This document shows, in pieces, positions 42,000 to 52,969 of a stretch of DNA of 64,000 nt. Both the position numbers and the translations under genes were made by a program. Source of the DNA: Proteromonas lacertae (Eukaryota; Sar; Bigyra; Opalinata; Proteromonadidae); the NCBI GenBank assembly GCA_002245135.1, contig NGBS01000034.1, positions 22,112 through 86,111 on the forward strand. Direction: 5' to 3'. Below the pieces are notes generated by a model. The model made no database searches. It worked only from the letters and a program-made list of their open reading frames with translations, and was not told the origin of the DNA. Position 1 is the stretch's first letter, and every line of letters starts with the position of its first letter.

Positions 42000-42850
42000 A
42001 ATTTTTGATAAATAAAATATAATATATAATAATATAATAATAATAATATATATATATAACACTTACATTTTTGATATCAAAATTCAAATATTTTCATAGG
42101 CTTGAGGTTTGCGTTATTTTCTTTGTTTTACAATAGTTTTTTCATAAGTCCAGAAGAGTTGAATGTATAAGAATGTAATGCGAGAAGTGTGATTTGGTTA
42201 ATTAGCTGTATTTTATATAAAATAATAAACATTATTTAATTAGTGTATAATTAGCTATATTCTGATTTGCAAGTGATTTTAAGATCTGATACAATATATT
42301 AACTATACTCATTATACACTCATTATATATATTATAGTAAATTAAAAGACATTTTTTCTATACATATATTTCCACAATTACACATTTTTTGTCTATATCT
42401 ATATTGGTGATAAAAAAACAGCAAATTTTGTATGACAAAAATCTATTTATGCTAATTATTTAAATAACAATAATATAAACTATTTTAATAGTTTTAAAAT
42501 CAAAAAAATGAAATGAATGTAGTTTGAGAAAGTTTGTGTGAAAACACTGACGTCAGAAGGGGTATAATTCTTAAATCCTTAAATTTTGTCACTTTTTATT
42601 TAGACATCATATTAAAATAAAAACATAAAATTTGAAATATAAATTAATTCTAACACTCATTTATGTAGTTTTTTCTTAATATTATGACACTATTTTTTTA
42701 CTCACAAAAGTAGCTTATATGACAAGGTAACATTATATCCCTTCATAACTCATTATGAGTAATAACATTATGTAATTAGTTTGTTTCTAAAGTTTCTAAT
42801 CGCTCAACGGGGAGTTGTTTGAATGGTGATTTAGCAGTAGCTGTTGCAAA
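42000..42850. other. AT-rich spacer between Maverick 2 and coiled-coil gene
   Basis: No gene. It contains TA-rich tracts and repeat Q copy 3 at 42,520-42,710 (annotated separately). Confidence 0.5.
42520..42710 (-). repeat. Repeat Q, copy 3
   Basis: The minus strand matches 12,640-12,840: GTCATAATATT, CAAATTTTATGTTT, ATGTCTAAAT, TAAGAATTATACCCCTTCTG and TGACGTCA in the same order and spacing. It lies between Maverick 2 and the coiled-coil gene. Confidence 0.65.
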
Positions 42851-42869
42851 TGAATTAGCTAAACGGAGG

Positions 42870-45408
42870 CACCTCTAATCCATATATTAGCTCTAAGATA
42901 GGATCTGCACCACATCCACGTTTTGGTGGACCTCCTGGAGTATTTGGTAGTTATCCTCCCCCACCTCCTCCACCTGGTCCAGGAAGCTATATACCACCTC
43001 CTCCTCCTAGTAGTAAATCTGGTAGTAGTGGTGGTACATCACTTCCTCCTCCTCCTCCACCTCCACCACCACCATCACCACCTCCAGCTCCATCAGGTCC
43101 AACTGCTCTAACATGTCCATCTTCTGAAGAAATTAAATTACAGAAAAAATTAGATGTTGTAACAAAAGAGGCTGATAAATATAGAAACATGATAACTGAT
43201 ATATCAAAAGAAAAAGATGAAGCATTAGCTGCTTATAATAAATTTAATGCAGATACTGCAGCAGAGATAAAAAAGTTTAATAAAGAATATGCTGATGATA
43301 AAGCAGCACAACAACAAAATTATGATAACATGGTTAAATTAAAAGCAGATGAAGCTGAAAGAATAAAAAATGAAATGATTCAGGCTAAATTAAAGTAGGA
43401 TGATGCAAGTAAAAAATTGAATGCTTATGAAAAAGCAGAATTATCGTTACAAAACAAAATTGATAATTTACAAAGTAGAGTAAATGATTTAAATCAGGTT
43501 TGTATAAATAGGTAACCTATAGGTTATAGGTAAAACCTATAATCTAGCTTTGACAGACGGTCGGTCAAACCTCGAGCATTATTTTGTTAAAATCTATTTT
43601 AATTACTTACTGAGTAACATTTGTTTAATACAAACTACCATAATGCATAAAATATTATTCTTGTTTCCTGTTTTACTTTAGTTTCCATAGTTAGAATAAG
43701 ATTAGTTGAAATTGTATAAATATCTATTCTAATATATTAAAATTCATCTACAAACTACTCAATAGTGATATTTAACATATTTATAAACAACTTGTTATTT
43801 TGATGATTAATTTATATTGATTACTATCTCTAAAAAACAAATATAAATGTAATTATAATAATAAATCTCTATTTCTGGATATTAATGATTTGTCTTCAAT
43901 AAGTCTCTTACTTTCTCAGTTTCTGAAAATAAATAATCATTATAAACCTCTCTTCGATTTATACTATATCCTAGTTTGAAGCAAAACCTTCTAAATACTG
44001 GTGAGTCTAATATAGTGGTACTGACTGCATTGAAGGTTATTAATTTACATAGATCTTGGTTGAGAGAATCTGAATTGACTTTGGCTTTTACCATATGTAA
44101 TAATCTGAATATTTTATTTTAATCACGTATTCCAAAACATTTTGAAGTAGTTAAAATGCTACTTCTCTAACATACAGCAATTGAATAAATGCACAACTCT
44201 TTTGATGCGATAGGGGGTAATGTGATATCCCTATAGTTTCATATATTATAAAGTCTTATAAATATTGAGTAATTATACATTTAAATGATCTAAATCTTAA
44301 AAAATAAAGATTTATTAAGTCAAACCATCAAGCTTGATGTTTTTTTTCTTTTATTTTTTTTATTCTAAAATATATTTAATATTATGTTAATTATATGTAA
44401 TTGTGAGTCATTATTGAGAAATGGATCAAAATAATAGTAATATAAAAAGAGCATCGACCGACAGTCAAATATGATATTTGAAAGATGATGTATAAAACAT
44501 TAATTTTGTATATATGGTTAGATTATATGCTTGTTAACTCATGTTCAATAGGAGGTCAACTAATAGTTAGTATAAGGAAGGTAAAGGTCAAGCTAAAGAT
44601 ATAGGTTTTGACCTATAGGTAAACCTATATTTTTTGACCGAAAAATACAACACTGATTTAAATGATCAAAATATGAAATTTCAAAGTGATATATCAAATT
44701 TAACTACCAAAAATAATATTTATCAAAATCAAATAAATGATTTAAATGAAATAATTAACTAGTCAAAATAAGGATTATTTAAATGAAATAGAAAAAATGA
44801 AAGTGAATATATCTTCATATCAGTCAGAAATACAAGGTTTAAAAACAACATTAACAGAAGCTAAAGGAAATGAACAAAAAAAGAAACTTTGAATATAATG
44901 ATTTACTTAATGAATATAAAAAATATAAAAAGGATCATGATCCTACTGGTGGTCATCAACTAACTGTTAATGAAAGAAAACAATTAAATGATTTAGAATT
45001 AGAATTAATAACTAAAAGAAGTGAATTAAACATAGCAGCACAAGAAAAAATAGCTCTGCAGAATAATTTAAAAACTCTTAGAAATGATAGAGATAATTAA
45101 ATTACTGAAAATACTTCTTATAAGGATATGGTAGATTGTTTAAAACAACAAAAAGAAGAAATTAATAAATAATTCGAAAGTAACAAGATTCAATTAAACA
45201 ATAAAGAAAATATTCTTGAAGAATTTAAAATTAAGCATAAATTATATGCTCAGAAATATAATGAAGAAAGTTATCAAGAATTAAAGAGTTTATATGAAAA
45301 ATAAATTAGAGAATTAAAACAACAGAATGAAGAATTGAAAAATGCGAATAATCAAAATAAAAGAGAATTAAATTTAGCACTAAATAATGCAGAAAATCTC
45401 AAAACACA
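42870..45408 (+). pseudogene. Proline-rich coiled-coil protein, split by hAT insertion and truncated
   Basis: Host-like gene, family unknown (formin-like only in having polyproline). It starts without a visible ATG near ISSKIGSAPHPRFGGPPGVF, then polyproline tracts (42,955-43,110), then a long coiled coil (EADKYRNMITDISKEKDEAL and onward). An insertion at 43,495-44,655 interrupts it; with one target duplication removed the frame rejoins exactly (SRVNDL-NDQNMKFQSDI). TAG at 43,396 and TAA at 45,098, 45,170 and 45,302 occur in frame at Gln-like sites (YEK-IRELKQQNEELK). One-base shifts occur near 44,765 and 44,880. The 3' end is cut off by repeat D2. Confidence 0.65.
43495..44655. mobile_element. 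hAT-type insertion with 8-bp target duplication
   Basis: Element ends CAGGTTTGTA and TACAACACTG form hAT-like CAG...CTG terminal inverted repeats, flanked on both sides by ATTTAAAT (43,487-43,494 and 44,656-44,663). Subterminal CCTATAGGT/ACCTATA motifs are repeated inside both ends. A minus-strand remnant at 43,882-44,094 contains LCKLITFNAVSTTILDSPVF followed by RRFCFKLGYSINRREV, which fits the N-terminal region of a hAT transposase. The rest of the transposase is missing, so it is non-autonomous. Confidence 0.8.
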
Positions 45409-45887
45409 ATTCTTTATCCATTCTGTAAAATTCTCCTAAATTTTCTCTTTTATTTTCTATAATTTCATTTAAAACAAATAATATGAATAATAAAGATAAG
45501 AAATTAATAGTTTTCATATATTTAACTTTTTTGTAATTTAATTTACACTTTCTAGATCAAGAGTTGACTATTAAGGGGATTTATCGATTGCATCTAGAAG
45601 GGGAAATACATCTACAACACTCGCTAAAACACTAGAGTAGCAATTTCGGAAAAGTTATTCATATAAATCATCTAGGTAAGTTCATCTTGGCCTTCTTGTT
45701 ATTGCCGGAATCCTTATAACCGAGGGTTCTCTCCGAAGATATCATAGTAGTAGATTTGCCTTCAATCATCATCCACTACTAAGGCAACCCAATGCCCGAT
45801 CTTATTCTCGGCAAATTGTCTATTGAAGTCATTGTACTCTTCCTTAATCAGTCTCTCGATATCGAAGTTACTTAAGGCATCATCATG
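45409..45887 (-). repeat. Repeat D2 (direct copy of 29,073-29,552)
   Basis: Contains a second copy of the GT31 5' end (codons 1-35), its upstream flank and protease relic. The GT31 coding sequence stops at the junction with the coiled-coil gene, so D2 is the truncated member. Confidence 0.85.
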
Positions 45888-46050
45888 GTTAGCAACTTTT
45901 CCTTCAGCAAAGTACTCATACTAATCCTCATACTCCTTATCATTCTCATCATCAATGATATCCAAGAGTGGCATTTCACACAATGAGTTGATTTTCAGCT
46001 GTCTGAATAAAGGGTCTGCATTTGCATAAACTACAGGTTGTTGTTGTTCT
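45700..46050 (-). pseudogene. Maverick protease relic, longer version
   Basis: It extends the relic in D1 upstream: DPLFRQLKINSLCEMPLLDI, DDENDKEYED, TAG, YEYFAEGKVANHDDALSNFD, then the shared LVVDDD end. TAG lies in frame between two coding halves and reads well as Gln. The catalytic Cys region is absent. Confidence 0.6.
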
Positions 46051-46472
46051 TATTTTTTAATTCTTTTATTATTCTAAAAATTCTTTTACATATCAAAAAT
46101 ATTCAACTCCTAATCAAACAAGTTATGTTATTTTTCTACATGAAGTAGAATATTTATGAATTACAAATTCAGCATTTCTATTAATGCTAAATATTAATAC
46201 AAATGCAGTGTTATGCGTAGATTTTTAATATATGTAGCATTAGAAACAGAACTTACTGCAATAATTATTTCTTTTGCAATAAAATCACCTTCGGCGGAAG
46301 GTATATTTAAATTGATTTTCGTATATTGCTCTTTTCATTCCTTTTTTGTCTTTAAAAAATTGTTTTGGTATAGTTATTTTTAAAATGGTAGATATAATAA
46401 CATTATACCATGTGCAATATAGGTAGTGCTCTATCTGCTTTACCAAACTACAAATCCTATATCTAAAAATGA
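46051..46472. other. Spacer, no gene
   Basis: No supported coding or RNA gene. Confidence 0.4.
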
Positions 46473-47412
46473 TTAATAGTTACTTGATAGTCTTTGCAAA
46501 TGTTTAGCAAAATCATTATCTACTCTAGTAATTGATTTAAATGATTGTTCATGAGCTTCAATAAATGAGGTGAACGAAAATATTTTCTTCTTATAAGTCT
46601 GATAATAAGTAATTGAATCTTCTAAATACTTAATCTGCCATTCATGTTGCTGTCTACTACCAACACATCTTTGTAATGAATCAGAAAGATGCATTTTAAC
46701 CATTTCATTACAGTTAAACTGAAAGTTATGATTTATATTGATGATAGAATTTCTGTAACTATTAAAAAAAGATAAGTTTCTATCACATTCAGCTAATGAA
46801 GATATTATTGTATAATTATTCTTTATATATGAAGAATATATAAACTCATTAGACTGATTGGTTTGATAAGATCCATAAAACAATGGCAGAAAATTTGGTC
46901 GAGAATCAATATTATATTTCTTCCGAAATTTATATCCTGCAATAAATGAATAGTATTCTGCATTTGAATAAAAAATCTATATCGTGACAAAGCATCAAAT
47001 AAATAAATATTCACAGAAAATTCATGCTTTCCCTTGTTATTTGATTTAGAAATCTTGGATGGTATAAAATAAAACAAATATTCAATTCTATTCCTACTTT
47101 TGATGATCTTATTAGATTCATATTTTAGTTTATAAGTATTATTTATCTATTTACTATAAATATAATATACTTAAAAATATCTAATTTTATAGTATTATTG
47201 TATAGAGTATATAAGAAATCATTTTTACAACTACTTATGGTTGTTTGAGGAAATGAGTAATTTAAGATTAAATTACATGGAATTTTACATATTTTTTTGC
47301 TCTTTGTTTTATCTTTATTAAATTTACATAATGAATTAGTATTTGTAATTTTAATTTTTACGTTAGTATTTATGCAAATCATAAATAACATTAGAATAAT
47401 AAAATAGATCAT
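46473..47412 (-). pseudogene. DUF229 (sulfatase-like) protein, frameshifted
   Basis: Related to the alkaline-phosphatase/sulfatase-fold DUF229 family. N-terminal signal sequence (IYFIILMLFMICI), Cys-rich start, then VNIYLFDALSRYRFFIQMQN, which matches the family VLI-DS-SR-F-R-P motif. GYKFRKKYNIDSRPNFLPLF, IISSLAECDRN and SFTSFIEAHEQSFKSITRVD follow. Frame changes near 47,150 and 46,955 and an early TAA at the end indicate a broken or truncated gene. It lies beside glycosyltransferases, suggesting a role on extracellular or glycan substrates before it decayed. Confidence 0.65.
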
Positions 47413-47668
47413 TTAAGTAAATTAATACTAATTGTGTTGGACAACTCTTTCCCTTGAAGTTCTCCATTACTGATGCTTTGTTAAATTAGAGCATTTGAGC
47501 TAATATTGTTTCTTTTTGCGAAGATAGTAGTTAAAAATATATTCATTTTATTTTAACAACTTTATATTAAATCCCTTCAAAAAATATTTCAATTAAATAC
47601 AACAATAGAAAGCAGTAGTTAAAATTTATATATTCTGTTGTTTTTTTCTATTCTTAAATATCATTAAT

Positions 47669-48579
47669 TTGTTTTGTTATTTTAGTAATGATAGCAATTT
47701 TTCCAAAATTAAACAATATAATTTAATTAATCCATCAAAATTATTTACTAATGCTATTCAATTATATAACCAAAGATTACATTATATGAATAACTTATAT
47801 AGAAAAATAAATAATTATTATGGTTATAAAAAAGCAATTATTGTATTACTCAATCTCAAAGAAATTCAGCCATTTATAGATAGAAATATTTTCTTTTTAA
47901 GTCAAAAATATCATGATATTTTAATATTTTATGTTACAGAAAGACAGCATCTTAATACTAATAATGAATATAGGCATATAAAATATAATGTTATTGATAT
48001 ATCCAGTGTATTCTTTACATTTCCATATAAGTTTAATGATTCAGCTTTTATACCAAATTTTATTAAAAGAGGAAAATGGAATTATCAACATATGTGTAGA
48101 TTTTTTTTTAGAGATATATTTATTCATCCATCATTAAGAGATGTAGAATACCTAATGCGGCTTGATTCAGAATCTTTTATAAATACAACATCAAATTTAT
48201 TCAAAATGATGGGAAATAATTATGTATACATGCATAATAAAATAATGAATGATGCAAAATCTGTTGTTAAGGAATTAAAAGAGTTTACAGAATCGCTTAT
48301 AGAAGTAGTAAATATAATACCAAAAGATGGCATAAATTTTGACAAAACATTTCATAAAACATCACTTATCTATTATAATAACTTTGAAATATGCAATATG
48401 AAATTCTTTAGATCAAAAGAAATGTTTGAATTGTAAATTTAGTTGATTTAAGTTATGGACAATTTATATATAGATGGGGTGATGCTCCATTAAGGTATAT
48501 TAGTTTATCATTGTTTGCATATAACAAATCAAAAATCTCAATTCCTTTTAATGTAAAATATTGTCACAAACATTGCTAG
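47669..48579 (+). pseudogene. GT15 (KTR/MNT-type) mannosyltransferase, frameshifted
   Basis: Type expected to add alpha-1,2-mannose in the Golgi. Signature GKWNYQHMCRFFFRDIFIHP followed by YLMRLDSESFI matches the family W-YQHMCRF-SG-F-HP...YWR-EP pattern. The C-terminal block FEICNMKFFRS and, in a shifted frame, YGQFIYRWGDAPLRYISLSL plus CHKHC complete it. The frameshift lies near 48,435. No ATG or signal anchor is visible at the 5' end; an AG acceptor-like site near 47,684 may mark a lost exon. Confidence 0.78.
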
Positions 48580-48745
48580 ATAAATTATAGTGCTTGCATT
48601 AATCTCCCTATAGTGTTATTGAATAATACCCTAAATTATATATTATTTATGTTTAAAATAGTCGCAGCTTCATAAGTGAACTACATGCTAATTCAATTTA
48701 TTTTGGTATTGAATGTTCGTATTGAAAGATATTCTTATCTAATTA

Positions 48746-49681
48746 ATGCCTATTACACAATGTAAAATGTTATTCTATTTTATTTTTGTGTTTTTTCTTT
48801 TTATAATTGTAAATACTATTCATTCAGTTGACTCTTTTATATATCCAATTAATAAATATGAAAGTATTATAGATTTTGAAAATTTGAATATGAATGAATT
48901 AAATGCTATACAGTGCAAATATCCCTTAGTAGAATTTCACATTACTACTATTTTAATTTTTCTCTTATCAAGGGACAGGTTATATTCCACATATTACTCA
49001 ATTAAATATTGGATAAAATTTAAAAGCATTGCTAATATATACATTATTATATTAGATCATTTATCAACATATAAACCATTGCTAAATTTTTATAATTACT
49101 TAAAAAATAGATTAGGTATAATAATTCATAATTTAACTCAATCAAACTGGAATGTAGCTATAGACAAAGAAGTTCCTAATGTAATTACAAAATATTTAAA
49201 TTTATATACACAAGCACAATTCTATATATTATCAGATATTGATATAATACTCGTCAATATACCCAAAAATTTATTTGATTTTTATGGCACTATACTAAGT
49301 AATTGTGATGTAAATGTTGTAGGACCATCATTAATGACAAATGATATATCATCAGATTTCCCTGATTTTAGAAAAGTATATAAATTTGAAACTCATTATA
49401 TATCTACTAACCATTATGATATATTATATAAACATTACTATTATTCTTTTGTTAAGGCTGACATTGACACAATTTTTGGGATGAGAAAAAGAGAAAGAAT
49501 CTTTAAAAGACATGATAAAAAATCTTATAGATCTTTAAGTCCATATATTGCGCATCACATTGATTGGTATATTTCTAATAAATGCATTCCTAAATCATTC
49601 TTATATTATTTAAATCATACAAAACAAATAAATCATTCTGGATCAGCATTTAATTATTCATCTTCATTAAAACAGCCATAA
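48746..49681 (+). CDS. Putative DxD glycosyltransferase, membrane-anchored, 311 aa
   Basis: Signal anchor (MLFYFIFVFFLFIIVNTI). A nucleotide-sugar binding DxD lies in QFYILSDIDIILVNIPKNL. It is followed by VVGPSLMTNDISSDFPDF, a DIDTIFGM motif and SLSPYIAHHIDWYI. This series recalls a group of capsule-type glycosyltransferases in which VG-SL-IDD-P, DTTF and PY-A-H-PWY recur. The exact family is uncertain. Intact, intronless and without reassigned stops. Same strand as the GT15 relic. Confidence 0.62.
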   Translation: MPITQCKMLFYFIFVFFLFIIVNTIHSVDSFIYPINKYESIIDFENLNMNELNAIQCKYPLVEFHITTILIFLLSRDRLYSTYYSIKYWIKFKSIANIYIIILDHLSTYKPLLNFYNYLKNRLGIIIHNLTQSNWNVAIDKEVPNVITKYLNLYTQAQFYILSDIDIILVNIPKNLFDFYGTILSNCDVNVVGPSLMTNDISSDFPDFRKVYKFETHYISTNHYDILYKHYYYSFVKADIDTIFGMRKRERIFKRHDKKSYRSLSPYIAHHIDWYISNKCIPKSFLYYLNHTKQINHSGSAFNYSSSLKQP

Positions 49682-50106
49682 TAAAATTAATGAATTTTAC
49701 TCACTCTTCAGCAACTTTCCTTTTAATATTATTTCTTTGAGGCAATACTTTTATCCTTATTGGACTTTACAATTGTTAAGTTGTTTATAATGGTAACTTC
49801 GGGAGGTATCAATCAATTCTGTATTAAGGTGCTAAAAACTTAACAATTATAAAAAACTAGGTTGGATGTTATATGTGTGTTTTTATATAAAAAATATATT
49901 CGTTTCATTATTTCCCTCCATTTTAAGGTGCTAAAAACGGCGCCAGTTCTACGATATTTCTACGTTGCCGTTTTTAGCACTGGGTTTCATAAAAAAAAAA
50001 ATAAAAAGTGAAGGGGGAGTGATTTAAAGTATAAAAATGTATTGAAATTGCTATATAATGTAACTATAAAAAAATAATTATCAAAAAATAATCTTTATTC
50101 TTTTTT
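49682..50106. other. Spacer with hairpin at 49,928-49,980
   Basis: No gene. A 14-base inverted repeat GTGCTAAAAACGGC/GCCGTTTTTAGCAC encloses 25 bases. A partial copy of the left arm (GGTGCTAAAAAC) lies about 100 bases upstream. It may belong to the left edge of the hAT element that follows, but no matching right end was found. Confidence 0.45.
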
Positions 50107-52020
50107 ATGAGTTTTCTTTGTCAATCTGTTATATTTTTAGGGCCAAAATTTAGAGATGGTATTGTATATAAAAGAAAATGCATCTTATGCAATTTTAACA
50201 TCAATATTGGTATTTATTTTATAATAGATATAATTAGGTACACAAAAGGATTCAAACACATCACACTTAAAAAGCCATCTAATGAAGAAGCATAAATTTA
50301 GTGAAGAGTGCATTAAAAACAAAAATTTAATCCAACACTTTAATCAGACAACAATACCAACATACAGCAATATCAACAGAAAAATTCTTTACCAATACGT
50401 GGCAGCGTTACACATAGATTGTCGACCTTTGCGATTTGGAGATGGATATGGGTTCAGTAGTTTTTTGATACATTACATATAAAATTACCAACATATAAGC
50501 AAATATCAGATACAATCGATTCAATAATATCGTTAATAAAAAAGAAAATGGAATGCGACATAGAAAACACTAAATTTGTGAATATTCAAATGGACCATTG
50601 GAAAGGTAAAAGGACAAACTACTTAGCTATTTTTGTGGACTTCATGAAAGATATGAATATTACATCTTATTTAATATCTACAAAACAAGTAGATAATAAA
50701 AGTCTGAAACTACATCAATTATACTAAACAATTTAAAAAATACTATATTACATGACAAAATAATAACGGCAGCAAATAGTGCCAGTGACATGGTAGCAGC
50801 TATTAAGATGTGCTCCTTTATACATATATATTGTTTTAGTCATCGTTTACATAACGCATTATTAAGATCGGAAGTTATAATTAAAACATCTGTGAACAAA
50901 TTTAGTAAACTCCTTGATTATTTAAACAGGAAGGACAATTTCTATGAAGAACTAAGGAAAGTTTTAATATTAAAATATAATCAAGAAAAGTTAAATACAA
51001 TAACTGCCAAAATACCAAGTGCTATAGATGTTAGATGGTTCTCTTGCTACGACATGCTTCAACATTTTGTTGAATCTTTTAATGATGTAAGATCCTATAT
51101 TCAAGTAAATATTATTTTCAATTTTATTATTTTGTAATTATTTATAGGTTATTGATAAAGATTACACAGAAGAGTACCCAAATAATAATGATTATGATTT
51201 AATTGTAGAAATAGTAAAAATACTTAAACCTCTAATCGAATTACAGAAAAGGTTGATTCAAAGAAATCGATGTTCATTAATAATTATAATTAAAAGATTA
51301 AAAGTAGTTCATAGAATACTTATTAATTATAAAGAAATGTATAGTTTAAGTTTGAAAAAATCAATTAATGCAGCCGTAAGTGGTCTATGTTTAGAATATA
51401 TTGAAGAGTTGCTTAAAAGATTTAGTAATACAGATAAATATAATTATTAATGTATAGAAAAATTTCCGTCTGAGGTAAAAGAATTAAAGATAACATCATT
51501 GTTAGATCCATTAAATTATAAGTTGATGGTAAAAGATGATTATAGAGAATTATTATATGAAGAAATCTGTTCAGTAATATCATTGACTCACACAACAAAT
51601 GCTGTAAAAAACATATATGAAAGTGATGAAAGTGAAGAAGATGAAGAATATTTACATTCCGATAATGTCGCATTAAAAAATATAGCGTTTGAAATGTCTA
51701 TAAGTTATATTAATGATTGTAAGAAATATTGTGAAGAATATTATAAAACATTTGAAATAGAAATGTATGATAAATTTGACTGCTTAAGTTATTGGCAATC
51801 CATACAAGATAAAACATATTTCAAATATTTTGAACCTTTAATTCAACATTACCTACCTATTGAAGCAACAGAATTTAGTTGCGAAAGTCTTTTTCATTAT
51901 GGTTGTATGATATATTCAGATTTTAGAACAAGATTAGAATCTACAACAGTTTCAAATACATTATTTCTAATAGGAAATAGAAAAGAAATGTTTGATATAT
52001 TAAATAACATAACTGATTAA
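50107..52020 (+). pseudogene. BED-finger hAT transposase with two tiny introns
   Basis: DNA transposase. Removing a 28-nt intron (50,210-50,237) creates a complete BED zinc finger: CILCN, then NTSHLKKHLMKKH. The body has IQMDHWKGKRTNYLAIFVDF (first catalytic Asp region) and CFSHRLHNAL. A 43-nt intron (51,105-51,147) follows. The C-terminal dimerisation region includes YLPIEATEFSCESLF. TAA at 51,448-51,450 is in frame (KYNY-CIEKF), consistent with Gln. One-base shifts near 50,465 and 50,700 break the frame, so this copy is probably dead. Confidence 0.8.
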
Positions 52021-52065
52021 ATATTATATACTTATTATGTTTTTATTTTCTCTAAGTACATGAGG

Positions 52066-52125
52066 CGCTCGCCTGGTCGGCGCTGGCGGTGGATGCCTGC
52101 CTAGGGGGGAGGCGCCAAACACCTT
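52066..52125. other. Isolated GC-rich patch
   Basis: About 60 bases of GC-rich sequence (GGCGCTCGCCTGGTCGGCGC, then GCCTGCCTAGGGGGGAGGCG) in an otherwise AT-rich region, just after the hAT gene. GGCGC/GCGCC repeats in both orientations suggest a subterminal region of the hAT element, though the outer terminus is not identifiable. Confidence 0.4.
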
Positions 52126-52282
52126 AATTATTATTTTTAGTATTTTATAAATTGTTTAATTTAAAATATAATAAACACACACACACAAAAATACAAATAG
52201 ATAATATATTATTATTCGTTTATAAATTATAGAAATATATTATATATATATAAATATATATATATATATCACATATATTTGA

Positions 52283-52495
52283 TTAGAAATTACTCAACCA
52301 TTTTTCATTACCATCATATTTTGAATCTTCCAACAATTTCTTACTTTCTTTCTCTTCAACAGTTGTAATTGAATAATCATCATACATTTTATTATATTTA
52401 TCATATAATGGAGATTTAACTTTATTATTCTCAATGTCTATTAAATTAATCCCTTTAAACCATTCATTTTCTAACAATTCATTGAACCTGTAACG
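52283..52495 (-). pseudogene. Fragment cut by R repeat
   Basis: A short frame (NRYRFNELLENEWFKGINLI, then acidic/lysine-rich sequence ending KWLSNF) starts exactly at the R repeat boundary. It may be the displaced downstream part of a gene interrupted by R, perhaps transposon Y, but I cannot align it to transposon X. Confidence 0.3.
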
Positions 52496-52969
52496 ATTTG
52501 TCTAGGAGACACTTTTGATTTCTCATATTTCATATATGAGATAATCATAATATTTCATATATGAGATAATCATAATATATTATTAACAAATATAACAAAA
52601 TTGAAATCAGAAAATAAGTTGAAACAACATTCAACTCAAATCTTTTTCCAAAATTGTTTTTTGTTTTATGTAATAGTATCAATGATTATGAAATGATACA
52701 CATAAGTTACAGAAGAAAATTGAGAAGTGAAAAATGTCTCCTAGACAAACGGCGTATTTCTAAATCTTCTCACGCCGTTTGTCTAGGAGACACTTTTGAT
52801 TTCTCATATTTCATATATGAGATAATCATAATATTTCATATATGAGATAATCATAATATATTATTAACAAATATAACAAAATTGAAATCAGAAAATAAGT
52901 TGAAACAACATTCAACTCAAATCTTTTTCCAAAATTGTTTTTTATGTTATGTGGATGTGTGTGCCTAAT
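52496..52969 (-). repeat. R repeat, inverted copy
   Basis: Reverse complement of the composite at 19.0-19.6 kb, with the same flank (TTAGGCACACACATCCACAT on the minus strand), the GTCTCCTAGACAAACGGCGT palindrome and the CATATATGAGATAATCATAA blocks. It interrupts or truncates transposon Y. Confidence 0.8.

Noticed and set aside
42923-43190. His/Leu- and Gly-rich frames over the polyproline tract
   Set aside because: Other-frame readings of proline codons; the Pro-rich plus-strand frame joins a real coiled coil.
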